Source: Rhodanobacter humi (GTDB taxonomy: Bacteria > Pseudomonadota > Gammaproteobacteria > Xanthomonadales > Rhodanobacteraceae). From it: DNA of 64,000 nt. The stretch covers positions 2,604,001 through 2,668,000 of the forward strand of contig NZ_JBGBPY010000001.1 in assembly GCF_041107455.1 (NCBI RefSeq), written 5' to 3'. Numbering within the stretch: the stretch's first letter is position 1; every line of letters starts with the position of its first letter. Below, piece by piece: positions 28,992-42,035 of this stretch. Both the position numbers and the translations under genes were made by a program. Below the pieces are notes generated by a model. That model was given only the letters and a program-made list of their open reading frames with translations, did not search any database and was not told where the DNA came from.

Positions 28992-29201
28992 ATGCAGCAG
29001 TTCATTCCGTTCGAAGACGACTGGGACATGCTCGACGCGATCCGTCCCGAAGCGTTGATCCCCTACCGCGTCGGCGTGGCGCTCGTCTCGCCCGCCGACG
29101 TCGCTCAGTCGACCGTTCCCAGCCTGCCCTCGATCGCCAGCGTGTCGCCGTTGCGCACGCCGATCCGCGCGGCCGTGCCGGCCGACAGCTCCAGCACGTA
29201 A
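28992..29201 (+). CDS. Small acidic hypothetical protein (doubtful)
   Basis: 69 codons starting MQQFIPFEDDWDMLDAIRPE. The first about 30 residues have an ordered acidic/aromatic pattern that looks protein-like, and GGAAG lies about 8 nt before the ATG. The 3' third runs antisense into the DUF192 gene (97 nt overlap), and its composition there looks like shadow coding. It may be a true small gene, or one whose real stop has been lost. Function unknown. Confidence 0.4.
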   Translation: MQQFIPFEDDWDMLDAIRPEALIPYRVGVALVSPADVAQSTVPSLPSIASVSPLRTPIRAAVPADSSST

Positions 29202-29560
29202 CGCGCAGGCCCCGCGCTGGGGTAGACCGGGCAGGGATCGGCTTTGCACGGTTGCACGTCGACTTGCGCCGACACCAGCTTGCGCTCGGCATCGAAGTAC
29301 AGGATGTCGAGCGGGATCAGCGTGTTCTTCATCCAGAACCCGCGTGGCGCCGTGTCGGGAAACACGAACAGCATGCCGTGGTCCGCGGCCAGCGATGTGC
29401 GCATCATCAGGCCATGCTCGCGCGCAGCCTCGTTGGTGGCGAGCTCCACCGAGTAGTGATGCCCGCGCAGGGTCACGCTGACGGGCGCGGTGTCGGCGGG
29501 ATACGCGCAGGCGTTGCCGCCCAGTGCCAGCAGCGCGGCGGCGAGCAGGAATCTCGGCAT
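29105..29560 (-). CDS. DUF192 family exported protein
   Basis: 151 residues. Signal peptide MPRFLLAAALLALGGNACA, then the DUF192 signature EHGLMMRTSLAADHGMLFVF, FWMKNTLIPLDILYFD and a C-terminal GVRNGDTLAIEG. The family is exported in most bacteria; its biochemical role is not established. The ATG at 29560 is chosen because the signal peptide begins there. It is divergent from the rrn promoter region. Confidence 0.87.
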   Translation of the reverse strand: MPRFLLAAALLALGGNACAYPADTAPVSVTLRGHHYSVELATNEAAREHGLMMRTSLAADHGMLFVFPDTAPRGFWMKNTLIPLDILYFDAERKLVSAQVDVQPCKADPCPVYPSAGPARYVLELSAGTAARIGVRNGDTLAIEGRLGTVD

Positions 29561-29753
29561 GGCGCGATGTCTCGTGTGGTCTATGGTCGGGGCAGTGTAG
29601 AGCCCACGCATCGTGGCGGCTTCGCCGAAAAATTTGCGTGCCGCCCCTTCCCAGTCGCGCGACGCAGCGCTATGATTCTCGCCCCTTCGACGAGCCGCCC
29701 TTCGTCGAAGGGTTCCTCGACAAACACGACGTGAAATTTTCTCCTCGCGCTTG

Positions 29754-29781
29754 TTGACGACAGGAAAAACCGATGTAGAAT
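29754..29781 (+). promoter_or_regulatory. rRNA operon promoter
   Basis: TTGACG (29754-29759), a 16-nt spacer and TAGAAT (29776-29781) form a strong sigma70 promoter, followed by a G/C-rich discriminator. An AT-rich stretch (AAATTTTCT) lies just upstream, like a weak UP element. It is about 220 nt before the 16S gene. Confidence 0.8.
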
Positions 29782-29834
29782 GGGCGGCTCACCGGGACGA
29801 AATGTCCCTTGGCGGAAAGTTCCGCGGTGGTTGG

Positions 29835-29844
29835 ATCTTTGACA
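29835..29844 (+). promoter_or_regulatory. boxA antitermination site
   Basis: ATCTTTGACA in the leader resembles the boxA core (TGCTCTTTAACA) of rRNA leaders that recruits the Nus factors. The position, between promoter and processing stem, is as expected. Confidence 0.6.
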
Positions 29845-29998
29845 GTGTGCACAGGTGAATTGTGTGGACGCCTTGCGCTGGCGGGTCGATGACCTGTCCA
29901 AGCAATGCAAGCGTCCCACCGAAAGAAAGTCAGTAATGAGTTTCAACGGTTGGGGTCACGCTTCAGAAAGATAGATCATCTTCGGATGGTCGAAAACT

Positions 29999-31539
<1,541 letters not shown>

Positions 31540-31620
31540 CGAGAACGACAGCGCGACTCGTCGCGCAAGACGTCCACACAAGACACCTGTATTTCACGTA
31601 ACGTCCCAGGAAAGCTTTCC

Positions 31621-31697
<77 letters not shown>

Positions 31698-31758
31698 TGA
31701 CCTGTGCACCTCCTGCGCAAGAAGCCGCACCTCCGTGTGCGGACTCTTCATCAGGCAT

Positions 31759-31834
31759 GGGGCCATAGCTCAGCTGGGAGAGCACCTGCTTTGCAAGCAG
31801 GGGGTCGTCGGTTCGATCCCGACTGGCTCCACCA
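31759..31834 (+). tRNA. tRNA-Ala (TGC)
   Basis: 76 nt including CCA. The acceptor GGGGCCA pairs with TGGCTCC (with a G-T pair), the anticodon loop is TTTGCAA (TGC), and the T arm is GGTTCGATCCC. Second tRNA of the 16S-23S spacer, co-transcribed with rRNA. Confidence 0.97.
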
Positions 31835-32019
31835 TGGCGACGCGTGAAATCCAAGCACACGAAAAGATTTGAAGCGAGGCGGCGTTGAGGCCGTTCTTGT
31901 GTTCTTTGAAAACTGGCAAACGAGTGACAAGCGTCTTGGTTCGAACCGAACCGAGACATGTGTTGAGGCACGTAACAGGTGGTTTGAAAGTATGGCCCCG
32001 AGGCGACTTGGGGTTATAT

Positions 32020-34898
<2,879 letters not shown>

Positions 34899-35006
34899 AT
34901 AACCCCAAGTGGCCTTCACCACGTTTCCCGGTACGTCAAACCCGGACGCTTGTCACTCGTTTGCCAAAGTATTGAAGCCGGCGCAACTGCGCTGCTTCAA
35001 CCCCTT

Positions 35007-35121
35007 CCCTGGCGGCCATAGCGCTGTGGTCCCACCCGATCCCATCCCGAACTCGGAAGTGAAACGCAGCCGCGCCGATGGTAGTGTGCATCTCGCATGC
35101 AAGAGTAGGTCACCGCCAGGG
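35007..35121 (+). rRNA. rrf: 5S ribosomal RNA
   Basis: About 115 nt beginning CCCTGGCGGCCATAGCG and ending ACCGCCAGGG, with the terminal helix CCCTGGCG/CGCCAGGG and the conserved loop CCCGAACTCGGAAGTGAAAC. It follows 23S by about 110 nt. Confidence 0.95.
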
Positions 35122-35132
35122 GCTTTATCCCT

Positions 35133-35172
35133 CAAACGCCTTCACCGATTCCGGTGAGGGCGTTTGTTTTTG
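35133..35172 (+). terminator. Rho-independent terminator of the rrn operon
   Basis: The arms CAAACGCC-TCACC and GGTGA-GGCGTTTG form a strong stem, followed by TTTTTG. It lies directly after 5S. Confidence 0.9.
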
Positions 35173-35656
35173 GGCGTGACGATTTCATGCGCGAATCATG
35201 TCGCCGGCCCCGGAATGACGTGTGCCCGGCGGCGCGCGCCGCTCGAATGCTGTTTCGCTTCAACGAAGGATTGCGGGACTCGAAGCAATCGGGCCAACCA
35301 GCCGCCTCGACGAGAGCGATCCTTCATACGCAACTCGACACGAAGGGCTATCGCAGTGATGGTCACTCGGGCGCGGTGCCGCGCGCACCAAAACAGGAAA
35401 GGCCGCTGCCGGTTCACCATGCGTACGCTGGAGCCACCGCATCGACGCGCATTTGGGGAATGGAAATGCGCGCGATCGTCCGGTACGGGCGATTGGATCG
35501 AACGAGCGGGATTGCTGTGCCAGGATGCGCACCCCGACGCCATGTGAAGCCGATGCTGGTCAAGGAGCACGAAAGCGCATCGATCGTTCGACACGCCATC
35601 GATCGCTGCGGTGGCCGGAGCACACACGGCCGCACGCATGAACCTGACGACCGGGC
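35173..35656. other. Gap between rrn and flagellar region
   Basis: 484 nt without a convincing gene. Several open frames run through it on both strands but none has a ribosome site or a recognisable sequence. The composition is slightly less biased than in flanking genes. I see no repeat, tRNA or promoter that I can support. Confidence 0.5.
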
Positions 35657-36931
35657 TTACTGCACGCTCTTCTCGTTCGCGCTGGCGTAGACCTGATCGG
35701 CCCATTGGGTGGCGTTGAGGTAGATCGTGGCCAGTCGCTGGATGCGCTGCGGGGGCACCTGCGCGCTGGTCAGCTCGTTCGCCTCCCAGGCGAGGATCTG
35801 CTGCAGGATCGCGCCGAACGGGCCGCTGCGGCCGGTCAGCGCGTCGCTGATCTCGGGCGCCAGCCGCAGCTGCGGCAGCAGGAATTCCATCGGCGCGCAC
35901 ATCAAGGTGTCCAGCAGCGAGAACAGCCCGACGGTGAACGCCATCTCGGCACTCCCGAGGGGCATGCCCTGGGCCAGTTCCTCGCACATGTGGGCGCGGA
36001 TCAGCGCGGCGCGCAACAGCTCCGGTGGACGATCGTCCATGCTGCACATCGCCATGGTGTCGACCCAGTTGCGCATGCGGGTGACGCCGAAGAAGATCGC
36101 GGCCTGCTGCACGGATTTCAGCTGCCGCGGCAATGCGAAGTAGGCCGAATTGACGCAGCTCAGCAGCTTGTAGCTGAGCACCGCGTCGTCGCGCACGATG
36201 TTGCCCAGCTCGACCGGACCCGGGTTGCTTTCGTGCAGCACGCCCAGCAGGCGCAGCATGCTGAGGCGGTTCGCGGTCAGCACGGGGACGGCCATCGGCT
36301 GCGGCACCAACAGATAACGTCCCTGCACCGCCTCCATCGGCAACGTCAGGCAGCGTTCGTAGGTGGGATGGTCGTTGACCTGGCCGGCGACCACGTGCAG
36401 TCCGCGCGCGTGCAGGTGCGCGGCGCGTTGCGCCAGCACTTCCGGCGCCAGCTGGCCCGCGTCGAGCCGGACCAGTTGCACCATCTGCAGCAGGGCTTCG
36501 AACGGCAGGCCGTGGTCGAGATCCTGATCGCCCACGTCCAGCATGAACTGGCAGCCGCGCTGCGCCATCGACTGCAGGCGCTTCATCAGCGCCGCGTCGT
36601 CGGCCACATGCGGTTGCAGCACCACGCCCAGGCGCGGCTGGTGCAGCAGCACGTCGGCGTCTTCCGGCAGCAGCTCGGCGGGCAGGTTGAGGAACGCGCG
36701 GTTGCCGCGCACCAGGCGGGTCAACGCACCGTCGGTGATCATCCCCAGCACGCTCTGCAGCAGGGTCGCTTCGTCGCCGCTTTCGCGATGGAACAGGATC
36801 TCGTAGGCAAACAGCTCGCGCTCGCGATTGAGCAGCGGCACGCGCATCACCGGCAGCGCCGGCGCGACGCCTTCGTAGATCGAGGGTTTGCTGGTGGCCG
36901 CGGGAGCGGCGGAAGTGGGGGAAGGGCTCAT
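35657..36931 (-). CDS. EAL-HDOD (YuxH-like) signalling protein
   Basis: 424 residues. The first half (about 25-220) is an EAL fold lacking catalytic motifs: the start reads FAYEILFHRE rather than EALLR, and the metal/base segment is FMLDVGDQDLDH. The second half (about 225-420) is an HDOD domain with YKLLSCVNSAYFALPR. Proteins of this type act as scaffolds in motility and c-di-GMP networks (for example YuxH-like motility regulators). It lies 98 nt downstream of flgN on the same strand, past a hairpin, so co-expression with the flagellar genes is likely. Cytoplasmic. Confidence 0.85.
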   Translation of the reverse strand: MSPSPTSAAPAATSKPSIYEGVAPALPVMRVPLLNRERELFAYEILFHRESGDEATLLQSVLGMITDGALTRLVRGNRAFLNLPAELLPEDADVLLHQPRLGVVLQPHVADDAALMKRLQSMAQRGCQFMLDVGDQDLDHGLPFEALLQMVQLVRLDAGQLAPEVLAQRAAHLHARGLHVVAGQVNDHPTYERCLTLPMEAVQGRYLLVPQPMAVPVLTANRLSMLRLLGVLHESNPGPVELGNIVRDDAVLSYKLLSCVNSAYFALPRQLKSVQQAAIFFGVTRMRNWVDTMAMCSMDDRPPELLRAALIRAHMCEELAQGMPLGSAEMAFTVGLFSLLDTLMCAPMEFLLPQLRLAPEISDALTGRSGPFGAILQQILAWEANELTSAQVPPQRIQRLATIYLNATQWADQVYASANEKSVQ

Positions 36932-36960
36932 GATCGGTCCGGCATCGCGTTTGACGGTGA

Positions 36961-36985
36961 AGCGGGCCGCGGCCAGCGGCCCGCT
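36961..36985 (-). terminator. Hairpin between flgN and the EAL-HDOD gene
   Basis: A perfect 10-bp stem AGCGGGCCGC/GCGGCCCGCT with a GGCCA loop, no T-run. It could attenuate flgMN transcription before the EAL-HDOD gene. Confidence 0.4.
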
Positions 36986-37029
36986 GGAGATGCCACCGTG
37001 CGTGCGGGCGGCGGGGTACTCAACTCGAA

Positions 37030-37476
37030 TCAGGCCGCCGCCAGCGGACGCGAACGTGCGCCGGCATGCAGTTCGCCGCTGCGGTCGTACAGCCCGCTGT
37101 CGCTGTCCGTCCCGGTCAGCACCGCGAGCGCCTGGCGCACCAGCTGCAGGCGCTGGCCGACGATGCCGCCGTTGCGCTGGTTGAGCCGGTGGCAGTGCTG
37201 CAGCGACTGCACGATCGCGGTCCAGTCCGGATCCGGCACGGCCGGAGCCTGCGGCTGTTCGCGCGCCAGCAGGCGACGCTCCGCGTCCAGCTGTTCCAGC
37301 TGCTGCATCAACGCCTGCTTGCGCGCGCCGGCCCGGTCGAGCGCCTCGATATCGCCACCGTCCAGCGCCGCGCGTTCGTCTTCGAGCACCTGCGCGAGCT
37401 GCTCCAGCCCGTGGCGCATCTCGCCCTGCACTGCGGCGAGCGCCTCGGCGAACTCCTGCCGCAGCGGCGGGCTCAT
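37030..37476 (-). CDS. flgN: Flagellar export chaperone FlgN
   Basis: 148 residues, almost wholly helical with heptad Leu spacing (LEQLAQVLEDERAALDGGDIEAL, then QALMQQLEQLDAERR) and the family-typical QRNGGIVGQRLQLVRQAL near the C-terminus. FlgN chaperones hook-filament junction proteins FlgK and FlgL to the export gate; both are encoded downstream in this window. Its ATG overlaps the flgM stop (ATGA). The identification rests on position plus the helical pattern. Confidence 0.85.
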   Translation of the reverse strand: MSPPLRQEFAEALAAVQGEMRHGLEQLAQVLEDERAALDGGDIEALDRAGARKQALMQQLEQLDAERRLLAREQPQAPAVPDPDWTAIVQSLQHCHRLNQRNGGIVGQRLQLVRQALAVLTGTDSDSGLYDRSGELHAGARSRPLAAA

Positions 37477-37796
37477 GCCTTGCCCGTGTCGCCGAGCTGC
37501 CGTTCCATCGCGATCATGCGGTCGGCGATGCGGCCGGCGTCGACCTTGTAGCTGCCGTCGGCCAGCGCCTGGCGCACGCGCTCCACCCGCTGCGTATCGA
37601 CCGGAGTGGCGTCGGTGCGCGCGGCCTGCTGCAACGCCTTGGCCGAATCGGTCAGCTTGAGCTGGTCGTCGGCCTTGGCCGCGGGCGCGCCGGCACCGGT
37701 GGCGCTGGCGGAGGATTCCGGCGCCGCGCTGTTGCCCGGCTGGCCGGCGGCTTGCGGAAGTTTCGGCAAGCCGTTGTTGGAAATGGTCGTATTCAT
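37473..37796 (-). CDS. flgM: Anti-sigma28 factor FlgM
   Basis: 107 residues. The N-terminal half is disordered and Ala/Gly/Ser-rich, as expected for a protein exported through the flagellar channel. The C-terminal part has the sigma28-binding helices (VERVRQALADGSYKVDAGRIADRMI). It holds FliA inactive until the hook is finished. A strong sigma28-type promoter lies 38 nt upstream, which gives the classic autoregulatory loop. First gene of flgM-flgN. Confidence 0.92.
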   Translation of the reverse strand: MNTTISNNGLPKLPQAAGQPGNSAAPESSASATGAGAPAAKADDQLKLTDSAKALQQAARTDATPVDTQRVERVRQALADGSYKVDAGRIADRMIAMERQLGDTGKA

Positions 37797-37833
37797 GCGT
37801 CCGTTCTCGCTGCGGAGTGGCCCTGTGAATGCT

Positions 37834-37860
37834 GCATCGGCCCGATGTTCGGAAACTTTA
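37834..37860 (-). promoter_or_regulatory. Sigma28-type promoter of flgM
   Basis: On the minus strand TAAA (37860-37857), exactly 15 nt, then GCCGATGC (37841-37834). The consensus is TAAA-N15-GCCGATAA, so only the last positions differ. It lies in the 100-nt gap between flgA and flgM. Confidence 0.8.
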
Positions 37861-37896
37861 GGGGCTGGGAGTGGGGTGTGGAAGGCATCGGCGATC

Positions 37897-38610
37897 TCAG
37901 GGCAGGGCCAGCACCACGCCGGGGGCATGGACCATGGCGTCGACCACCTTGCCCGAGCTCTCGTTGCGCACCCGCAGGCGGGCGCCATTGTCGCCGCTGC
38001 CCAGCGCCACGCCGTCGGCGCGCACCACGATGTCGCCCAGCCGGGCCACCACTTGCACGCGGTCGCCCGCCCGCACCATGCGCCGGCCGCCCAGTGCAGC
38101 GGGGGTGAGTACGCTGCCTTCGGGCAGGGCGCGGGCGAGGGTGCGCCCGGCCACTTGGTCGAGGTTGTCGAGGTAGCCGTAGCCGAGCCGGGTCACGTCG
38201 CGTTCCTCGGCGCGCACGTCCGCCGGACGCAGGCCGTCGCCGCGCAGCAGCGGCCGACTGGTCACCAGCACCGGACGGAACAGCTGCAGCTGCACCTGCA
38301 CGCGCACGGTCCAGCCACCACCCTGCGGGCAATGCACGGGCACGCTCAGGCGTGGCGCGGGACGGACGGCGTCGGCCAGCACGGCGCGCAGCGGCGCCGC
38401 GCAGGGCGCCAGCCGCAGGCGCGGAGCTAGCGGCTGGGCCTGGACCACGACGCGACTGCCCGGCAGGTCGAAACGCGCGTGCACGGCCTGTTCGGCGGCG
38501 GCGCGCACGGCATCGGGCGACGGCAGTGCGGCGAGGCTGCTGCCCGGCCACGCCAAGCCGAACCATGCCAGGGCAAGGCATCGGCCGACGCTGGCGCGGC
38601 TCGGGTTCAC
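37897..38610 (-). CDS. flgA: Flagellar P-ring chaperone FlgA
   Basis: 237 residues. A signal peptide (to about residue 27, GSSLAAL) leads into the FlgA fold, with a C-terminal SAF domain ([21 protein letters not shown] onward, ending [19 protein letters not shown]). It acts in the periplasm, assisting FlgI in building the P ring. The GTG start at 38610 overlaps the stop of the chemoreceptor gene (GTGA), so the two are translationally coupled. In this cluster flgA is separated from flgI and reads in the opposite direction. Confidence 0.9.
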   Translation of the reverse strand: MNPSRASVGRCLALAWFGLAWPGSSLAALPSPDAVRAAAEQAVHARFDLPGSRVVVQAQPLAPRLRLAPCAAPLRAVLADAVRPAPRLSVPVHCPQGGGWTVRVQVQLQLFRPVLVTSRPLLRGDGLRPADVRAEERDVTRLGYGYLDNLDQVAGRTLARALPEGSVLTPAALGGRRMVRAGDRVQVVARLGDIVVRADGVALGSGDNGARLRVRNESSGKVVDAMVHAPGVVLALP

Positions 38611-39911
38611 GCGTCCGCCAGCAGGCTGTCGAGTTGCCCGAGCAGGGCATCACGGGCGGATTCGAGCTGCCGCGACAGCGCCGCGGCCTGCTCGGCCTCG
38701 CCGTCGCACAGCAGCGCGATGAAGCGACTGCCCTGCTCGCACAGCTGCATGCCGGCGTCGGCGAGACCGGCGCTGGCCGGATGCGCCGGTTGCAGCGCGC
38801 CCAGCCGTTCGACGCTGCGGCGGATCGCGTGGGTGTCGAACCAGCGGCGATCGAGTGCCGCCGGTTCGAGCAGGGCCAGTTCGGCCGCCTGGCGCAGATT
38901 GAGCGAAGCTTCGCGCACGGTCAGACTGAGGCTGCCGGGATCCTTGCCGCTGATGCCTTCCAGCCAATCCAGGCCCAGCCGGTGGGCGAGCAGCGCGGCG
39001 CGCTGCAGCGCATCGGACTGGCGCCGCGCCTCGCCGGCGCGACGTTGCACGGCGCCGAGCGCGGCCTGCACGCTGGTGGCGCGCGCATGCTGGGCGTCGT
39101 GGTTCTGTTGCAGCTTGTGCACACGCTCGCCGGCCGCGTGCAGCGCCTGATTGCCCGCATCGAGGGTGGTGCCCGACTGCGCCGCACCGGCCTGGGCGCG
39201 TTCCAGCTGCTGCAGGCTGTGCTGCACGTCGCCGTCCAATTGCGTGGAGAAGTCGCCGATCGAGCCGGTGACGCCCTCGATCTCGGCGGTGGTGAGGGTG
39301 GTCTTTTCCGCCAGCTGCTTGACCTCGTCGGCGACCACGGCGAAGCCGCGGCCGGCCTCGCCGGCGCGCGCGGCCTCGATCGCGGCGTTCAGCGCCACCA
39401 GGTTGGTCTGGTGGGCGATCTCCTGCACGGTGGCGGTGAGTTTGCGGATCTGTTCCACCTGCTCGGCCAGCTTGCTCTGGTTGCGGTTCATCGCCGCCAG
39501 CGCGCTGCGCAACAGGCGCAGCTGGCCGTCGAGTTCGCTGACATTGCCGCTGCCGGCCCGACTGGCCTGGCCGGCCCGGTCCAGTTCGGCGGCCACTTGC
39601 TGCAGCGCCGTCGAGATACCGGCGCTGCCATCCGTCAAGCGATCGACGCTGCCGCGGCCATCGGCGGCGGCCTGGTCGAGCGCCGCCTGCTCGCGCGCGA
39701 GCTGCTGCACCGCGGCCAGCACCAGGCCTTGCTGCTCCACGGCTTGCAGCGCCACCGCCGCCGGCGGCCGGCTGGCAATGCGCGCCAGCAGCGGCGCCAG
39801 CGCCTTCGCCGCGCGCGGATGCGTGCGCCGCAGCGCGGCCAGCCGTGCCTCGTCGCCGGTGACGGCGGCCTCCACCAGGAGGGCGAGGTGCCGATTCCAG
39901 ATCAGACTCAT
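38607..39911 (-). CDS. Soluble methyl-accepting chemotaxis protein
   Basis: 434 residues with no membrane segment and no HAMP domain. The signalling hairpin tip is at about 164-203: [35 protein letters not shown]. Helical arms surround it. The N-terminal about 90 residues and the C-terminal about 120 (from [15 protein letters not shown] onward) are helical and could sense a cytoplasmic signal. It should couple to CheA/CheW. It is the first gene of a chemoreceptor-flgA operon with its own sigma28-like promoter, divergent from cheV. Confidence 0.87.
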   Translation of the reverse strand: MSLIWNRHLALLVEAAVTGDEARLAALRRTHPRAAKALAPLLARIASRPPAAVALQAVEQQGLVLAAVQQLAREQAALDQAAADGRGSVDRLTDGSAGISTALQQVAAELDRAGQASRAGSGNVSELDGQLRLLRSALAAMNRNQSKLAEQVEQIRKLTATVQEIAHQTNLVALNAAIEAARAGEAGRGFAVVADEVKQLAEKTTLTTAEIEGVTGSIGDFSTQLDGDVQHSLQQLERAQAGAAQSGTTLDAGNQALHAAGERVHKLQQNHDAQHARATSVQAALGAVQRRAGEARRQSDALQRAALLAHRLGLDWLEGISGKDPGSLSLTVREASLNLRQAAELALLEPAALDRRWFDTHAIRRSVERLGALQPAHPASAGLADAGMQLCEQGSRFIALLCDGEAEQAAALSRQLESARDALLGQLDSLLADA

Positions 39912-39961
39912 GGGACGAACATCACCTATGTCGAGTGTGTGGTGGGAGCTTGCAGGGGACT

Positions 39962-39988
39962 GCATCGTCCAAAACCGTCGCGGCTTGA
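39962..39988 (-). promoter_or_regulatory. Candidate sigma28-type promoter of the chemoreceptor-flgA operon
   Basis: Minus strand: TCAA (39988-39985), 15 nt, GACGATGC (39969-39962). This keeps the spacing and the CGAT core of the sigma28 consensus. It lies about 50 nt before the chemoreceptor start. Confidence 0.5.
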
Positions 39989-40030
39989 GAAAGCAATCCG
40001 CATGCCACCCATGGCGACCGGGGCGCGCGC

Positions 40031-40057
40031 TCAAGCGCGGCGCCGCGCGGTCGATAG
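40031..40057 (+). promoter_or_regulatory. Candidate sigma28-type promoter of cheV
   Basis: TCAA (40031-40034), 15 nt, GTCGATAG (40050-40057), six of eight positions of GCCGATAA. It lies about 50 nt before the cheV start and is divergent from the chemoreceptor promoter. Confidence 0.55.
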
Positions 40058-40105
40058 CGAACGCGTACGGCTGCCAAGGCGGCGGGCGATTCGCGAGGAG
40101 TCCGC

Positions 40106-41038
40106 ATGGGCGGCACGCTGCTGGAAAAGGTGGAGCAACATACCCGGCTGGCCGGCCACAACCGCGTGGCCATGCTGCTGTTCCGGCTCGGCGATGCGCA
40201 GCTGTTCGGCATCAACGTGTTCAAGGTGCGCGAGGTGATGCGCCGTCCACCGCTGGAGCGTATGCCGGGCGTGCATGCCCTGCTCGCCGGCAGCTGCGAC
40301 TACCGCGGGCAGACCATCCCGGTGATCGACCTCGCTGCCGCGCTCGGTTATCCGCCACTGCGCGACGAGGCATCGGCACACCTGATGGTCACCGAGTTCA
40401 GTCGCTCGGTGCAGGGCTTCCTGGTTGCCGACCTGCAGCGCATGGTGCAGTGCGACGGCGACAAGCTGGAGGCGCCCTCCGCCACGCTGGGCTTCGGTGC
40501 GCGGGTCAATGCCGTGACCCGCGTCGACGGCGCGCTGCTGGCGGTGGTGGACGTGGAGCAGGTGCTGGCCGGCATCGACGCGGCGCCGGCCGAGCTGTCG
40601 CTGCAGATGCAGCGCCTCGCCGACGCACACATGCTGGCGCCGCGGCGGGTGATGGTGGTGGACGATTCGCTGATCGCCCGCCGCCGCCTGGTCGAGCTGT
40701 TCAAGCAGATGAACATCGAGTGCGTGGTGGCGCAGGACGGTCGCGAGGCGCTCGAGCGCCTGCACGAACTGGCGGCCGCCGATCCGGCCGAAGGCGTCAA
40801 GCTGGTGGTCTCCGACATCGAGATGCCGCGCCTGGACGGCTATGCGCTGACCCGGGCGATCCGCGAGGCGCCGGCGCTGTGCCGGCTGAAGGTGGTGCTG
40901 CACAGCTCGCTCAGCGGCATCTTCAACGAGGCGATGGTGAAGGAGGTCAAGGCCGACGCCTTCGTCGCCAAGTTCCAGCCCGATCTGCTGGCGCACGCCG
41001 TGCTGGAACTGCTGCCGGCGGAAGCGCTGGCCGACTGA
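40106..41038 (+). CDS. cheV: Chemotaxis coupling/response protein CheV
   Basis: 310 residues. A CheW-like domain (about 15-165; [25 protein letters not shown]) couples receptors to CheA. A receiver domain follows (about 178-300) with [13 protein letters not shown], phospho-acceptor Asp in [15 protein letters not shown] and a Lys in VAKFQP. CheV adapts or adds a phosphate sink to receptor arrays. CGAGGAG lies just before the ATG. Followed by a strong hairpin and then the sigma54 promoter of flgB. Confidence 0.93.
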   Translation: MGGTLLEKVEQHTRLAGHNRVAMLLFRLGDAQLFGINVFKVREVMRRPPLERMPGVHALLAGSCDYRGQTIPVIDLAAALGYPPLRDEASAHLMVTEFSRSVQGFLVADLQRMVQCDGDKLEAPSATLGFGARVNAVTRVDGALLAVVDVEQVLAGIDAAPAELSLQMQRLADAHMLAPRRVMVVDDSLIARRRLVELFKQMNIECVVAQDGREALERLHELAAADPAEGVKLVVSDIEMPRLDGYALTRAIREAPALCRLKVVLHSSLSGIFNEAMVKEVKADAFVAKFQPDLLAHAVLELLPAEALAD

Positions 41039-41066
41039 CGCGCGCGCCGCGTCAACAAACCGACTC

Positions 41067-41098
41067 CGCCTTGGCGTCGCCCGCGCGACGCCAAGGCG
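41067..41098. terminator. Hairpin terminator after cheV
   Basis: A perfect 14-bp stem, CGCCTTGGCGTCGC with its inverse, and a 4-nt loop. No T-run. A second hairpin (41101-41130, AACCCT/AGGGTT arms) follows at once, so this gap is highly structured. Confidence 0.6.
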
Positions 41099-41139
41099 CG
41101 AACCCTGCCAGGCCAGGCGTGGCAAGGGTTCCGGCGTGG

Positions 41140-41155
41140 TGGCATGCAACTTGCC
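41140..41155 (+). promoter_or_regulatory. Sigma54 promoter of the flgB operon
   Basis: TGGCATGCAACTTGCC matches the -24/-12 consensus TGGCAC-N5-TTGC, with correct spacing. It is 38 nt upstream of the flgB ATG. FleQ, encoded at the right edge, is the expected activator. Confidence 0.85.
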
Positions 41156-41192
41156 TCCGGCTCCATGCGGCAACCGCCCGCGGAGCAGACCG

Positions 41193-41600
41193 ATGAATCC
41201 CGTCCCGCAAAACCTGTTCGGCATCCATACCCAGGCGCTGGATCTGTGGCAGCGCCGTGCCGACGTGCTGGCCAACAACCTGGCCAATGCCGACACGCCC
41301 GGCTACCTCGCCCGCGACATCGATTTCCGCAAGGCGCTGGCCGCGGCCGGCGGTGGCGACGGCAGCAGCCTGGCATTGCAGGCGCCCAGCGCCGGACAGA
41401 TCGGCAGCGGACCGGGCACGGGCGCGGCGGCGCTGGCCTACCGCGTGCCGACGCAGCCCAGCATGGACGGCAACACCGTCGACGCGCAGGTCGAGCAGGC
41501 CGACTTCGCCGCCAACAGCGTGCACTACCAGGCCAGCCTTTCCTTCATCACCGCGCAGATCCGCATGCTGCGCACCGCCATCTCCGGAGGGCAGAGCTGA
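41193..41600 (+). CDS. flgB: Flagellar proximal rod protein FlgB
   Basis: 135 residues with the rod N-terminal signature VLANNLANADTPGYLARDIDF, and a C-terminal helix (VHYQASLSFITAQIRMLRTAI). It forms the first part of the rod above the MS ring. The ATG at 41193 gives the family start. Its TGA overlaps the flgC ATG (TGATG). First gene of the flgBCDEFGHIJKL operon. Confidence 0.96.
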   Translation: MNPVPQNLFGIHTQALDLWQRRADVLANNLANADTPGYLARDIDFRKALAAAGGGDGSSLALQAPSAGQIGSGPGTGAAALAYRVPTQPSMDGNTVDAQVEQADFAANSVHYQASLSFITAQIRMLRTAISGGQS

Positions 41601-42025
41601 TGTCGCTCTATTCCATCTTCAACGTGGCCGGCTCCGGCATGGCCGCGCAGTCGCTGCGGCTCAACACCGTGGCCAGCAACCTGGCCAACGCCGAGAGCGT
41701 GTCCGGCACGCCGGAAGGCGCCTACCGTGCGCGCGAGCCGCTGTTCGCCGCCGTGCACGCGCAGCAGCAGTCCGGCGGCAAGGATGCCGGCACCGCGCAG
41801 GGCGTGCAGGTGCTCGGCATCACCGAGAGCCAGGCCGCGATCCCGCAACGCTACGAGCCGGGCAACCCGCTGGCGAATGCGGATGGCTACGTCTACGCCA
41901 GCAACGTCAACCCGGTGGACGAACTGGTCAACATGATTTCGGCGTCGCGTTCGTACCAGAACAACGTCGAGGTGATGAACAGCGCCAAGCAACTGATGCT
42001 CAAGACCCTGACCCTCGGCCAGTGA
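41600..42025 (+). CDS. flgC: Flagellar proximal rod protein FlgC
   Basis: 141 residues. N-terminal NTVASNLANAES and C-terminal YVYASNVNPVDELVNMISASRSYQNNVEVMN identify FlgC. It assembles with FlgB and FlgF into the proximal rod. Translation is coupled to flgB by a one-base overlap. Confidence 0.96.
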   Translation: MSLYSIFNVAGSGMAAQSLRLNTVASNLANAESVSGTPEGAYRAREPLFAAVHAQQQSGGKDAGTAQGVQVLGITESQAAIPQRYEPGNPLANADGYVYASNVNPVDELVNMISASRSYQNNVEVMNSAKQLMLKTLTLGQ

Positions 42026-42035
42026 GCCCGCAACC

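Larger units (their letters stand above)
29561..29998. other. rrn upstream region and leader
   Basis: No protein gene is supported. The first 190 nt are upstream sequence; the rRNA promoter (29754-29781), boxA (29835-29844) and the 5' arm of the 16S processing stem (about 29850-29872) follow. That arm pairs with the sequence at about 31569-31590 just after 16S, where GTCCACACAA and ACCTGT can be seen on the 3' side. Confidence 0.7.

Noticed and set aside
35196-35690. Small frames between the rrn terminator and the EAL-HDOD gene
   Set aside because: Composition looks random on both strands and none has a start signal.
39936-39955. Sigma54-like TGGTGGGAGCTTGC before cheV
   Set aside because: Spacing between TGG and TTGC is one base short and the -24 part is poor.
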